Made by a program: the position numbers and the translations under genes
The notes under the pieces: model-generated
Seen by the model: the letters and a program-made list of their open reading frames with translations, nothing else
Databases searched by the model: none
What the model was told of the DNA's origin: nothing
In this document: positions 12,801 to 23,169 of the stretch, piece by piece
How positions within the stretch are numbered: position 1 is the stretch's first letter
How the letters are laid out: the number at the start of each line of letters is the position of its first letter
From: Pseudonocardiales bacterium
GTDB taxonomy: Bacteria > Actinomycetota > Actinomycetes > Mycobacteriales > Jatrophihabitantaceae
NCBI GenBank assembly: GCA_025465405.1
Contig: JAODNL010000110.1
Span: 1-24,268 of the forward strand
Length of the DNA stretch: 24,268 nt
Direction of reading: 5' to 3'

Positions 12801-15088
12801 TGGCCGGCCAGCTGGCGCAGCACGAAGTCCAGCAGGCGCACGGCGCCTGGCTTGTCCAGCGGGTCGTTGCCGTTGCCGCATTTGGGTGACTGCACGCAGG
12901 ACGGGCAGCCCGCCAGGCACTCGCAGGAGGCGATCGCGTCGCGCGTAGCTTCCAGCCACTCGGCCAGTGCGGCGTGGCCACGTTCGGCGAATCCGGCCCC
13001 ACCGGGGTGGCCGTCGTACACGAACACCGTCGGCGCGCCGGTGTCGGGATGCAGGGCGGTGGACACGCCACCGATGTCCCACCGGTCGCAGGTTGCGAAC
13101 AGCGGAAGGAGGCCGATCGCGGCGTGCTCGGCCGCGTGCGCGGCGCCCGGTACGTCGGCTTGCTCGAGGCCGATACCGCCGAGCGCGTCGGCCGAGACCG
13201 TGTACCAGACGGCGCGGGTGCGCAGCTCGCGCGGGGGCAGATCCAGCGGTGTCTCGTCGAGGATCTCCCCGGTGCTGATCCGCCGGCGCAGGTAGCTGAC
13301 GACTTGGTTCGTCACGTCCACCGTGCCGAAGTTCACGGTGACCGGCCCATGAGCGCGCGTCGCCGCAGTGGAGATGACCGCGATGTCGGTGACGTCGCGA
13401 GCCGAGGTGGTCCAGTCCGGGTCCTCGGTGTGGACGAGCGCGGCGTGCTCGTCGAGGTCCAGGCTGTCGACAACGAACGAACGGCCCTGGTGGAGGTACA
13501 CCGCGCCCGCGTGCACGGTCGAGTGGGCCGCGCCGGAATCGACGGTGCCGATCAGGGACCCCGTCGCGCCGTCGACGACGGCTACCGGCGGCCCCCCGGT
13601 TCCGCGGATGTCCGCCACCGGTCGCTCGCGCGCGGTCCAGAACCAGCCGGCCGGCCGCCGCCGCAGCAGACCGCGCGCGACCAGGTCGTCGAGCACCGCC
13701 TCGGCTGCCGCGCCGCCGAACATCTCGACGTCTTCCGACCGCAGCGGCAGTTCCGCTGCCGCGCAACACAGCTGGGGCGCGAGCACGTAGGGATTGGCGG
13801 GATCGAACACGGTGGCCTCGATCGGCCGCCCGAACACGGCCTGGGGGTGATGAACCAGGTACGTGTCCAGCGGGTCGTCGCGTGCGACGAAAAGGACGAC
13901 CGACGTCGAGCCGGAGCGCCCGGCCCGGCCCGCCTGCTGCCACAGGGAGGCGAGCGTCCCCGGAAAGCCAGCCAACACCACGGCGTCCAGCCCGGACACG
14001 TCCAGGCCCAGCTCGAGTGCGTTCGTCGCGGCGACTCCGAGCAACTCGCCCGACGACAGCGCGGCCTCGAGCGCCCGCCGCTCCTCGGGCAGGTAACCGG
14101 CCCGGTAGGCCGCTACGCGTGCGGCCAGATCGGCCAGTCCGGCGTCTGTCAGGTGACGCTGGGCGGTCAGCGCGGTCTGTTCCGCGCCGCGACGCGATCG
14201 CACGAACGCCAGCGTGCGTGCGCCCTCGACGACCAGATCGGCCAGCAGCCGACCGGCCTCCGCTCCTGCCGAGCGCCGCACCGGCGCGTCGTTCTCGCCG
14301 CGCAGCGCTGTCAACGGCGGCTCCCACAGCCCGAATACGGTCGCCCCGTGCGGCGAGGCGTCGTCGGTGACGGCCGTGACCGGCAGACCGACCAGCCGGG
14401 ACGCCGAGTCGGCCGGCGAGGACACCGTCGCCGAGGCGAGCACGAACGTGGGCGCCGACCCGTACGCCGCGCACACCCTGCGTAGCCGCCGCAGGATCTG
14501 CGCGACGTGCGAGCCGAACAGTCCGCGGTAGGTGTGGCACTCGTCGATCACCACGTAGCGGAGCCGACGGAAGAACGCCGCCCAGCGCCCGTGCGCGGGC
14601 AGCAGGCTGCGGTGCAGCATGTCCGGATTCGTCAGCACCCAGTTGGCGTGCGCGCGCACCCAGTCCCGCTCCTCGGTGGGCGTGTCGCCGTCGTAGGTGG
14701 CCGCGCGCAGCCAGGGCAGCCCGAGCTCGACGAGCGAGCGCAGCTGGTCGCCGGCGAGCGCCTTGGTCGGTGCGATGTACAGCACGCGGGCGCGGTCGTC
14801 CTCCGAAAGCGCGGTCAACGCCGGCAGCTGGTAGGCCAGCGACTTCCCGGACGCCGTCCCGGTCGCCACCACGACTGACGCCCCGCGGTGCGCCGAATCC
14901 GCCGCCGCCACCTGATGCGCCCACGGTGAGCTGATGCCGGTCTCGGCCAGCCGCGCCCGCAACGCTTCGGGTACCCAATCCGGCCAGGCCGCGGTCAGGC
15001 CCAGTCGGGGCGGTATCTCCTCGACGTGCGTCAAGGGCTCGGCGCCCGGCGGCAAACCCGCGATGAGGCGGTCCAGCAGATCGCGCAT
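12785..15088 (-). CDS. DEAD/DEAH-box helicase with DUF1998 zinc domain (Rv3649/MrfA-like)
   Basis: A 767-residue superfamily 2 helicase. Motif I is ATGTASGKS (75-83), motif Ia APTKAL (106-111), motif II DECH (182-185) and motif III SAT (219-221), then a helicase C domain with QQAGRAGRSG (motif VI). The C-terminus is a DUF1998 zinc-binding domain, with CDRWDIGG and then CECLAGCPSCVQSPKCGNGN, the four closely spaced cysteines of the MrfA/Hrq1 family. MrfA unwinds DNA and takes part in mitomycin repair in Bacillus. In actinobacteria the gene sits between the tad genes and bldG/cspA, as here. The ATG at 15088 follows GGAAGGCGAGG. It faces away from bldG, sharing a short promoter region. Confidence 0.95.
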   Translation of the reverse strand: MRDLLDRLIAGLPPGAEPLTHVEEIPPRLGLTAAWPDWVPEALRARLAETGISSPWAHQVAAADSAHRGASVVVATGTASGKSLAYQLPALTALSEDDRARVLYIAPTKALAGDQLRSLVELGLPWLRAATYDGDTPTEERDWVRAHANWVLTNPDMLHRSLLPAHGRWAAFFRRLRYVVIDECHTYRGLFGSHVAQILRRLRRVCAAYGSAPTFVLASATVSSPADSASRLVGLPVTAVTDDASPHGATVFGLWEPPLTALRGENDAPVRRSAGAEAGRLLADLVVEGARTLAFVRSRRGAEQTALTAQRHLTDAGLADLAARVAAYRAGYLPEERRALEAALSSGELLGVAATNALELGLDVSGLDAVVLAGFPGTLASLWQQAGRAGRSGSTSVVLFVARDDPLDTYLVHHPQAVFGRPIEATVFDPANPYVLAPQLCCAAAELPLRSEDVEMFGGAAAEAVLDDLVARGLLRRRPAGWFWTARERPVADIRGTGGPPVAVVDGATGSLIGTVDSGAAHSTVHAGAVYLHQGRSFVVDSLDLDEHAALVHTEDPDWTTSARDVTDIAVISTAATRAHGPVTVNFGTVDVTNQVVSYLRRRISTGEILDETPLDLPPRELRTRAVWYTVSADALGGIGLEQADVPGAAHAAEHAAIGLLPLFATCDRWDIGGVSTALHPDTGAPTVFVYDGHPGGAGFAERGHAALAEWLEATRDAIASCECLAGCPSCVQSPKCGNGNDPLDKPGAVRLLDFVLRQLAGHYRHE

Positions 15089-15192
15089 CGCCTCGCCTTC
15101 CGAAGTCCGGTCTGTGGCACGATGGCCGCAGTCGGCCTACAGCCATGCATAGTCCCCGATACGGGACTGATCACGACGAGGTGGTACCGCAG

Positions 15193-15552
15193 GTGGAGCT
15201 CTCCGTTACCCAGCAGTCCGTCGGTGGGGTGCCGGTCCTCGCGGTCCGCGGCGAGGTCGACGTGTACTCGGCGCCGGCGCTCCGAGACCGGTTGTCCGAA
15301 CTGCTCACAACCGACAACAAGGTCGTGATTGTCGACCTCGGCGACGTCGGGTTCCTCGACTCCACCGGGCTGGGGGCGCTCGTCGCCGCCCGCACGGCCG
15401 CAACCGAGGCGGGTGGCCGGCTACCGGTCGTCTGCGACCGCGAGCGGATCCTCAAGCTGTTCCGCATCACCGGGCTGGACACCGTCTTCGAGATCTATCC
15501 GAGCGTGGACGAGGCCGCCGATGGCCTGCACAAGGACGCCCCCACGAGCTGA
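15193..15552 (+). CDS. bldG: BldG-like STAS anti-sigma factor antagonist
   Basis: A 119-residue STAS-domain protein closely resembling Streptomyces BldG. It has ELSVTQQSVGGVPVLAVRGE, DVYSAPALRDRL, VVIVDLGDVGFLDSTGLG with the phosphorylatable serine in DSTGLG, and ERILKLFRITGLDTVFEIY. BldG-type antagonists free sigma factors by binding the anti-sigma factor when dephosphorylated. The GTG at 15193 is preferred (GAGGTGG eight bases upstream; protein begins with the family MELS-type start); ATG 15145 would add 16 residues. The helicase divergent at 15088 and hppA downstream match the actinobacterial order, but no anti-sigma gene follows. The symbol is given on similarity and synteny. Confidence 0.88.
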   Translation: MELSVTQQSVGGVPVLAVRGEVDVYSAPALRDRLSELLTTDNKVVIVDLGDVGFLDSTGLGALVAARTAATEAGGRLPVVCDRERILKLFRITGLDTVFEIYPSVDEAADGLHKDAPTS

Positions 15553-15570
15553 GCAAGCATCTGCTCGGTT

Positions 15571-15588
15571 CCGTGACCCGCGTCACGG
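15571..15588. promoter_or_regulatory. CRP/FNR-type palindrome upstream of hppA
   Basis: CCGTGACCCGCGTCACGG is a perfect 18-base palindrome outside its four-base centre, and fits GTGA-N6-TCAC, the core of CRP/FNR-family sites. It lies 130-147 bases before hppA. TAGACT at 15608-15613 would be a -10 with a start near 15620, putting the palindrome centre about 40 bases upstream, a class II activator position. It also follows the bldG stop by 19 bases, so a terminator hairpin is the other reading. Confidence 0.4.
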
Positions 15589-15717
15589 CGTGTCCTAGGA
15601 ATCCGGTTAGACTCCGCCAATCAGCGCCTCGCACAAACCTCGCGAAGGCGGGCGCACCCTGACGCCGCTGAGCTGCTCAGCACTCTGCATACCGACGAAT
15701 GGCATGGGGGAGTTTGC

Positions 15718-18057
15718 ATGGCCTCGCACGACCTGATCGCCGTATCCGCGATCGCCGACAAGCACAATCCGCTCGCGATATCCGGTGGGCAGTACGGAAT
15801 CGTCGTAGCAATCGGCGTGATCGCGCTGGCCGCGCTGGGCTTCGCGGTCGTGCTGGTCAAGCAGGTGCTCAAGTTCGACCAGGGCACCCCGAAGATGCAG
15901 GAGATCGCGAAGGCGGTCCAGGAGGGCGCCGCGGCCTACCTGAACCGGCAGTTCCGCACCTTGGCTGTCTTCTCCGTGATCGTCTTTGTGTTGCTGCTCC
16001 TGCTGCCGGTCAACGAGGGCGGGGTGTCGGTACGCGTCGGACGCGCACTGTTCTTCCTGGTCGGCGCGGTCTTCTCTGCCAGCGTCGGCTACATCGGCAT
16101 GACCATGGCGACGCGGGCGAACGTGCGCGTCGCGTCGGCCGCGCGTGGCGGTGAAGGAGAGCGTGGGTTCCACATCGCGTTCCGCACCGGTGGCATCGTT
16201 GGCATGCTGACGGTCGGCCTGGGCCTGCTCGGCGCGTCGATCGTGCTGCTCGTGTACAACAAGAACGCGCCGACCGTGCTGGAAGGTTTCGGTTTCGGTG
16301 GCGCCCTCCTCGCCATGTTCATGCGTGTCGGCGGCGGCATCTTCACCAAGGCGGCCGACGTCGGCGCCGACCTGGTGGGCAAGGTCGAGGCGGGCATCCC
16401 CGAGGACGACCCGCGCAACGCGGCCACCATCGCCGACAACGTGGGTGACAACGTCGGTGACTGCGCCGGCATGGCCGCCGACCTGTTCGAGTCCTACGCC
16501 GTCACGCTCGTCGCCGCCCTGATCCTCGGTCAGGCGGCGTTCGGCGCGAAGGGCCTGCTGCTGCCGCTGATCATCGGCGCGATCGGGATCGTCAGCTCGG
16601 TCGTCGGCGTGCTCACCACCAAGCTGCGCCCCACCGACCGCAACGGTCTCGTGCCGATCAACCGCGGCTTCATGATCTCCGCGGTCTTCTCTCTCGCTCT
16701 CGTCGCGGTCGCGTCGTTCACGTTCCTGCCGAGCCGGTTCAGCGGCTTTCACATCGCCGCCATCGCCGGTTACAAGGGTCACCCGAACCTGATCGCGTTC
16801 CTTGCCGTTCTCATCGGCATCGTGCTCGCCGTGCTCATCCAGCAGCTCACCGGTTACTTCACCGACACCGCCCGCCGCCCGGTCAAGGACGTCGCGAAGA
16901 CGTCGCTCACCGGGCCGGCCACCGTCATCCTCGCCGGCATTTCGCTCGGACTGGAATCCGCTGTGTACACGGCGATTCTCATCGCGCTGGCGGTGTTCGG
17001 CGCCTTCCTTCTCGGCAGCGGCGCGGTCGGTGTCGCGCTGTTCGCGGTCGCCCTGGCCGGCTGCGGTCTGCTCACGACCGCCGGGGTCATCGTCGCGATG
17101 GACACCTTCGGCCCGGTCAGCGACAACGCGCAGGGCGTGGCCGAGATGAGCGGCGACATCGACGAGAAGGGCGCACGCGTGCTCACCGACCTCGACGCGG
17201 TCGGCAACACGACGAAGGCGATCACCAAGGGCATCGCCATCGCGACGGCCGTGCTCGCCGCAACGGCATTGTTCGGTTCGTTCACCGATGCCGTCCTCAG
17301 CGCGCTCGTCAAGAACCACGCGGGTGGTGGGTTCGCCCCGCTCGTCGCGTCCCCGAACGTGCTGGTCGGCATGATCATCGGCGCGTCGGTCGTGTTCTTG
17401 TTCAGCGGGCTGGCGATCAGCGCCGTGGGCCGCGCAGCCGGTCGCGTCGTGTTCGAGGTGCGCGAGCAGTTCCGCACCAAGCCGGGGATCATGGACTTCA
17501 CCGAGAAGCCGGACTACGGACGCGTCGTCGACATCTGCACCAAGGACTCGCTGCGCGAACTGGCCACGCCAGGGCTGCTCGCGATCTTCGCGCCGATCAC
17601 GATCGGGTTCGCCTTCGGCGCCGGGCCGCTCGCCGGATACCTGGCCGGAGCGATCTCGACCGGCGTACTCATGGCGGTGTTCCTGGCCAACTCCGGCGGC
17701 GCCTGGGACAACGCGAAGAAGATGGTCGAGGACGGCGTGTACGGCGGCAAGGGCAGCGACTCGCACGCCGCCACCGTCATCGGTGACACCGTCGGCGACC
17801 CGTTCAAGGACACCGCTGGACCGTCGATCAACCCGCTGATCAAGGTCATGAACCTGGTGGCGGTGCTCGTCGCTCCTGCGGTTATCAAGTACAGCGTCGG
17901 CGACCACAAGAGCAACGCGGTCCGGGCCGTTGTCGCGATCGTCGCGTTCCTGATCATCGCCGCCGCGGTCATCGTGTCCAAGCGCCGCACCGTCTCGATG
18001 GGTGACACGCCGGCCGACCGCGAGTCGACCGAGCCGGTGAACTCCGCCGCCGCCTGA
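15718..18057 (+). CDS. hppA: Membrane-bound proton-translocating pyrophosphatase
   Basis: A 779-residue integral membrane H+-pyrophosphatase with about 16 predicted helices, hydrolysing pyrophosphate to pump protons across the cytoplasmic membrane. The substrate site is intact: DVGADLVGKVE (214-224), EDDPRNAATIADNVGDNVGD, and the late motif DTVGDPFKDTAGP. The ion-dependence segment reads GNTTKAITKG with K500 and T503, the lysine/threonine signature of K+-independent enzymes (K+-dependent ones have Ala/Gly). Length agrees with the family. GGGGGAG lies shortly before the ATG at 15718. The gene is downstream of bldG as in other actinobacteria. A 14-base hairpin follows the stop. Confidence 0.96.
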   Translation: MASHDLIAVSAIADKHNPLAISGGQYGIVVAIGVIALAALGFAVVLVKQVLKFDQGTPKMQEIAKAVQEGAAAYLNRQFRTLAVFSVIVFVLLLLLPVNEGGVSVRVGRALFFLVGAVFSASVGYIGMTMATRANVRVASAARGGEGERGFHIAFRTGGIVGMLTVGLGLLGASIVLLVYNKNAPTVLEGFGFGGALLAMFMRVGGGIFTKAADVGADLVGKVEAGIPEDDPRNAATIADNVGDNVGDCAGMAADLFESYAVTLVAALILGQAAFGAKGLLLPLIIGAIGIVSSVVGVLTTKLRPTDRNGLVPINRGFMISAVFSLALVAVASFTFLPSRFSGFHIAAIAGYKGHPNLIAFLAVLIGIVLAVLIQQLTGYFTDTARRPVKDVAKTSLTGPATVILAGISLGLESAVYTAILIALAVFGAFLLGSGAVGVALFAVALAGCGLLTTAGVIVAMDTFGPVSDNAQGVAEMSGDIDEKGARVLTDLDAVGNTTKAITKGIAIATAVLAATALFGSFTDAVLSALVKNHAGGGFAPLVASPNVLVGMIIGASVVFLFSGLAISAVGRAAGRVVFEVREQFRTKPGIMDFTEKPDYGRVVDICTKDSLRELATPGLLAIFAPITIGFAFGAGPLAGYLAGAISTGVLMAVFLANSGGAWDNAKKMVEDGVYGGKGSDSHAATVIGDTVGDPFKDTAGPSINPLIKVMNLVAVLVAPAVIKYSVGDHKSNAVRAVVAIVAFLIIAAAVIVSKRRTVSMGDTPADRESTEPVNSAAA

Positions 18058-18064
18058 CGCGTAC

Positions 18065-18078
18065 GGGCCGCGTGGCCC
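18065..18078. terminator. Hairpin after hppA
   Basis: GGGCC-GCGT-GGCCC begins eight bases after the hppA stop. The five-base GC stem has no T-tract after it, so it is a weak terminator candidate. A short stretch follows before the next gene at 18157. Confidence 0.3.
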
Positions 18079-18156
18079 ACTCAGCGCCCGGCTCGTGCCT
18101 AACCTGGAGCAGGCTTGGGCGAGCTTCTCGGCGCGGGCGACGAGGGCAGGTACAAC

Positions 18157-18732
18157 GTGACGATGCAGTTCTCGCTATTCGGGGCAGCGGCAGCCGAGCC
18201 GACGCTCGATGACCTCGACGGCGTGCTGCTCGCGGGCGGCCAGTGGGTCCGGTCCACCACGGGCGCCAGGCTGTCGGTCGTCGTGGCCGACCGTTGGCGC
18301 GCCGACGCGCTGGCCGACGCGTTCGCCTCCCGCGACGTCGCCGCGACCGATGCGGTCGTCGAAGCCGAAGGCGGGTACGGCGTGCGCACCGGGTTCGCGG
18401 CCGACCTCGCGGACGCCGCCGCCCGCTGGACGCGCGGCGCGACTCAGGGGCCGCCCCCGGGTTTCGCCCTCAGCGCCGGCGGGCTCCGACTGTGGGCGAT
18501 TGCAACCGGCCGGCGCGACGACGTCGGTTACCTGCTCGGCACGGCCGAACCCGATGACGCCGTCCACCTGGCGGGCGGCGCCCAGCTGTCGCGTCTCGGC
18601 GTCGCTGCCGTGTCCATAAGCCGCGGCGGCTCGGGCTGGCGGGTCACCTCGGTGAAGCGAATCCGTCGGCTCGTGGAGCTGCTCGGAGAGGCGCCGCCGG
18701 GCGCTGCGGCAACCTGGCCGCTGCCGCGCTGA
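18157..18732 (+). CDS. Conserved hypothetical protein between hppA and topA
   Basis: A 191-residue soluble protein with no motif I can name. It begins VTMQFSLFGAAAAEPTLDDL, then DGVLLAGGQWVRSTTGARLS and VVVADRWRADALADAFASRD. The C-terminus has RVTSVKRIRRLVELLGEAPP, which looks like a nucleic-acid or partner-binding helix. The alanine-rich, acidic/basic mix and the position between hppA and topA match a conserved actinobacterial gene of unknown function. The GTG at 18157 has AGG six bases upstream; an ATG at 18163 gives the same protein without two residues. It probably precedes topA on the same transcript, but a 141-base gap with its own promoter potential separates them. Confidence 0.8.
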   Translation: MTMQFSLFGAAAAEPTLDDLDGVLLAGGQWVRSTTGARLSVVVADRWRADALADAFASRDVAATDAVVEAEGGYGVRTGFAADLADAAARWTRGATQGPPPGFALSAGGLRLWAIATGRRDDVGYLLGTAEPDDAVHLAGGAQLSRLGVAAVSISRGGSGWRVTSVKRIRRLVELLGEAPPGAAATWPLPR

Positions 18733-18873
18733 CCGCTGCTTCGGCGGCCGCCGCAACGTCTCGCGAAATGAGATCGACGACGGAGCATTTGGGCCGGTGA
18801 GGTACCGTCCGCGACGGCGGGGGCGTCGGAGTGACGCCTGCCCTCCACCACCCGATCTACGACGGGAGCAGAC

Positions 18874-21555
<2,682 letters not shown>

Positions 21556-21580
21556 CCCACTCGCTGTTGATCAGGGATGG

Positions 21581-22423
21581 TCAGGGCCGGTGAGCCACGA
21601 CGAAGATCCGGCGGTACGGAAACAGCGTGCCGTGCTTTCCGGCGGGATAGGCCTCCCGTAACGCCGCGGCGTAGTCCGCCTCGAAGGCTTCCACCGCGTG
21701 CCCAGTGTCGAGGGCGTCTATCTCGAGGGCGTCTATCTCGAGCGCCTCAGCGGGGTGGGTTCGGTCTTCGATCCGCTGCCCGGCCAGCGCGGCGAGGACA
21801 GGACGAAGCCCGGTGCCTCGCATCCACTCCAGCACCGGATCGGACCCGGACAGCACGTGCAGGTAGGTCGTCTCCCACACGTCCACGTGCAGGCCGGCAT
21901 CGAGCAGCAGTCCCGCGTATGTCTGCGCCGACTGAACCGCGTCGTGGTGCCGCAGGGCGTCACCCAGCAGCCGCGCCCAGCGCGGCGAGGACGCCAGTGC
22001 TCGCAGCCGCGCGTGCGACGGCGAGTCGAAGTTGCCCGGCACCTGGAACGCCAGCCAGCCCCGGGCGGGCAGCGCATCGGCCCAGGTTCGAAGTAGCGCG
22101 ACGTGTTCGGGAACCCACTGCAGGGTCGCGTTGCTGAGCACCACATCGGCATCGGGCGGCCCGCGCCACGCGGCGACGTCCGCCACGCGGAACGAGAGCC
22201 GCTCACCGCCGCGAGCGCGGTCGATCATCTCGGGCGACGAGTCGATACCCTCGACGAGAGCCGAAGGCCATCGTTGCGCGAGCAGAGCGGTGAGCGTGCC
22301 CGTTCCGCAGCCGAGATCCACGACCCGTCGAGGTGCATCGCAGTCGACGCGTCCGACGAGATCGAGGAACGGACGCGAGCGCTCGGCGGCGAACTTCCCG
22401 TACTGGATCGGGTCCCAGCGCAT
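21581..22423 (-). CDS. tam: Trans-aconitate 2-methyltransferase-like SAM methyltransferase
   Basis: A 280-residue class I SAM-dependent methyltransferase of the Tam type, which methylates trans-aconitate, a by-product that inhibits aconitase. It begins MRWDPIQYGKFAAERSRPF, like Tam, then the SAM motif VVDLGCGTGTL (34-44), VEGIDSSPEMI and DVVLSNATLQWVPEH. The C-terminus (KHGTLFPYRRIFVVAHR) also matches Tam (the TLFPFRRLF segment). An in-frame 15-base duplication (21708-21737) repeats EIDAL near residues 230-239. GAGG precedes the ATG at 22423. It is divergent from a MarR gene and shares its operator, so it is likely repressed by it. The substrate is inferred from family only. Confidence 0.88.
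   Translation of the reverse strand: MRWDPIQYGKFAAERSRPFLDLVGRVDCDAPRRVVDLGCGTGTLTALLAQRWPSALVEGIDSSPEMIDRARGGERLSFRVADVAAWRGPPDADVVLSNATLQWVPEHVALLRTWADALPARGWLAFQVPGNFDSPSHARLRALASSPRWARLLGDALRHHDAVQSAQTYAGLLLDAGLHVDVWETTYLHVLSGSDPVLEWMRGTGLRPVLAALAGQRIEDRTHPAEALEIDALEIDALDTGHAVEAFEADYAAALREAYPAGKHGTLFPYRRIFVVAHRP
21708..21737. repeat. 15-base tandem duplication inside tam
   Basis: TCGAGGGCGTCTATC occurs twice in tandem at 21708-21722 and 21723-21737, followed by a diverged partial third (TCGAGCGCCTC). It is in frame and adds one copy of EIDAL on the coding strand. Confidence 0.85.
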
Positions 22424-22449
22424 TCGGCAGGTCCTCTCGACATCAAGGA

Positions 22450-22473
22450 ATATATCTTGAAGTCAAGAGATAT
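22450..22473. promoter_or_regulatory. MarR operator candidate, tam-marR intergenic
   Basis: ATATATCTTGA (22450-22460) and TCAAGAGATAT (22463-22473) form a palindrome with 10 of 11 paired bases around AG, ending seven bases before the first possible marR ATG (22480) and 27 before the tam start. A third half site, ATCAAG, lies at 22442-22447. TCTTGA/TCAAGA palindromes are common MarR-type sites. Its place between the two starts fits repression of both genes. Confidence 0.65.
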
Positions 22474-22479
22474 GGCACC

Positions 22480-22992
22480 ATGGACGCCATGACGGACGAA
22501 GTCGACGAGATCGTCGCGGCGTGGCGGCGCGAACGCCCCGATCTCGACGTCACGCCGCTCCAGGTGCTGTCCAGGGTCAGCCGGCTGGCCGCGGTCCTCG
22601 ACGAGCGGCGAGCCAACGCCTTCGTCGAGCACGGCCTTCAGGCGCACGAGTTCGACGTCCTCGCGGCGCTGCGCCGCAGTGGTGAGCCGTTCGAGCTCAC
22701 CGCCGGTGAACTGTGCTCGCTCACCCACGTCACGTCCGGCACCATGACGAGCCGCCTCGACCGCCTCAGCACGCGGCGGTTCGTGACCCGACACGCCGAT
22801 CCGACGGACGGGCGGCTCGTCCGGGTGCGGCTCACAGCTACCGGACGCAAGCGGGTGGACGCGGCGTTCGCGGCGCTGCTCGACACCGAATGGGAGCTGC
22901 TCGACACCCTCGCCGCGTCGCGGCAGGACTCTGTGGCCGACGCGCTGCGCGAGTTGCTGCTCGCGGCCGACGTCGGCAGTGACGGCTCCTGA
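22480..22992 (+). CDS. MarR family transcriptional regulator
   Basis: A 170-residue winged-helix MarR regulator. After an N-terminal helix (MTDEVDEIVAAWRRERP, LQVLSRVSRLAAVLDERR) comes FVEHGLQAHEFDVLAALRRS, then the recognition region LTAGELCSLTHVTSGTMTSR and the wing LDRLSTRRFVTRHADPTDGR (D/R at the tip is characteristic). MarR dimers bind palindromic DNA and leave it on binding phenolic or other small ligands. Starts at ATG 22480 or 22489 are both possible; neither has a clear ribosome binding site, and the first fits a leaderless transcript. It is divergent from tam across a 24-base palindrome. Confidence 0.92.
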   Translation: MDAMTDEVDEIVAAWRRERPDLDVTPLQVLSRVSRLAAVLDERRANAFVEHGLQAHEFDVLAALRRSGEPFELTAGELCSLTHVTSGTMTSRLDRLSTRRFVTRHADPTDGRLVRVRLTATGRKRVDAAFAALLDTEWELLDTLAASRQDSVADALRELLLAADVGSDGS

Positions 22993-23169
22993 CCGCCCGC
23001 TGAGGAGCGTGGATCGGGGAATAGGCGCACTACCAGTGCCGCGTCGGGCCTCGCGGATACGCTGAAGCCTGTCCAAGAATGACCTGAGGGGGATTCCATC
23101 AGCGCCGATAGCGCCGACAGTGCCGCACCTGCACCGTCGGCCGTCTCCTCGGTCTCCGCCCTCCGCGGC

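Noticed and set aside
12531..15146. 871-codon open frame on the minus strand in another frame over the helicase gene
   Set aside because: Arginine/glycine/alanine-rich shadow. The real helicase motifs (ATGTASGKS, DECH) are in the frame 12785-15088.
15607..17907. Very long open frame (766 codons) antisense to hppA
   Set aside because: It is composed of D/R/H/E-rich low-complexity protein, typical of the antisense frame of a GC-rich gene with strong third-position bias. hppA on the other strand is unmistakable.
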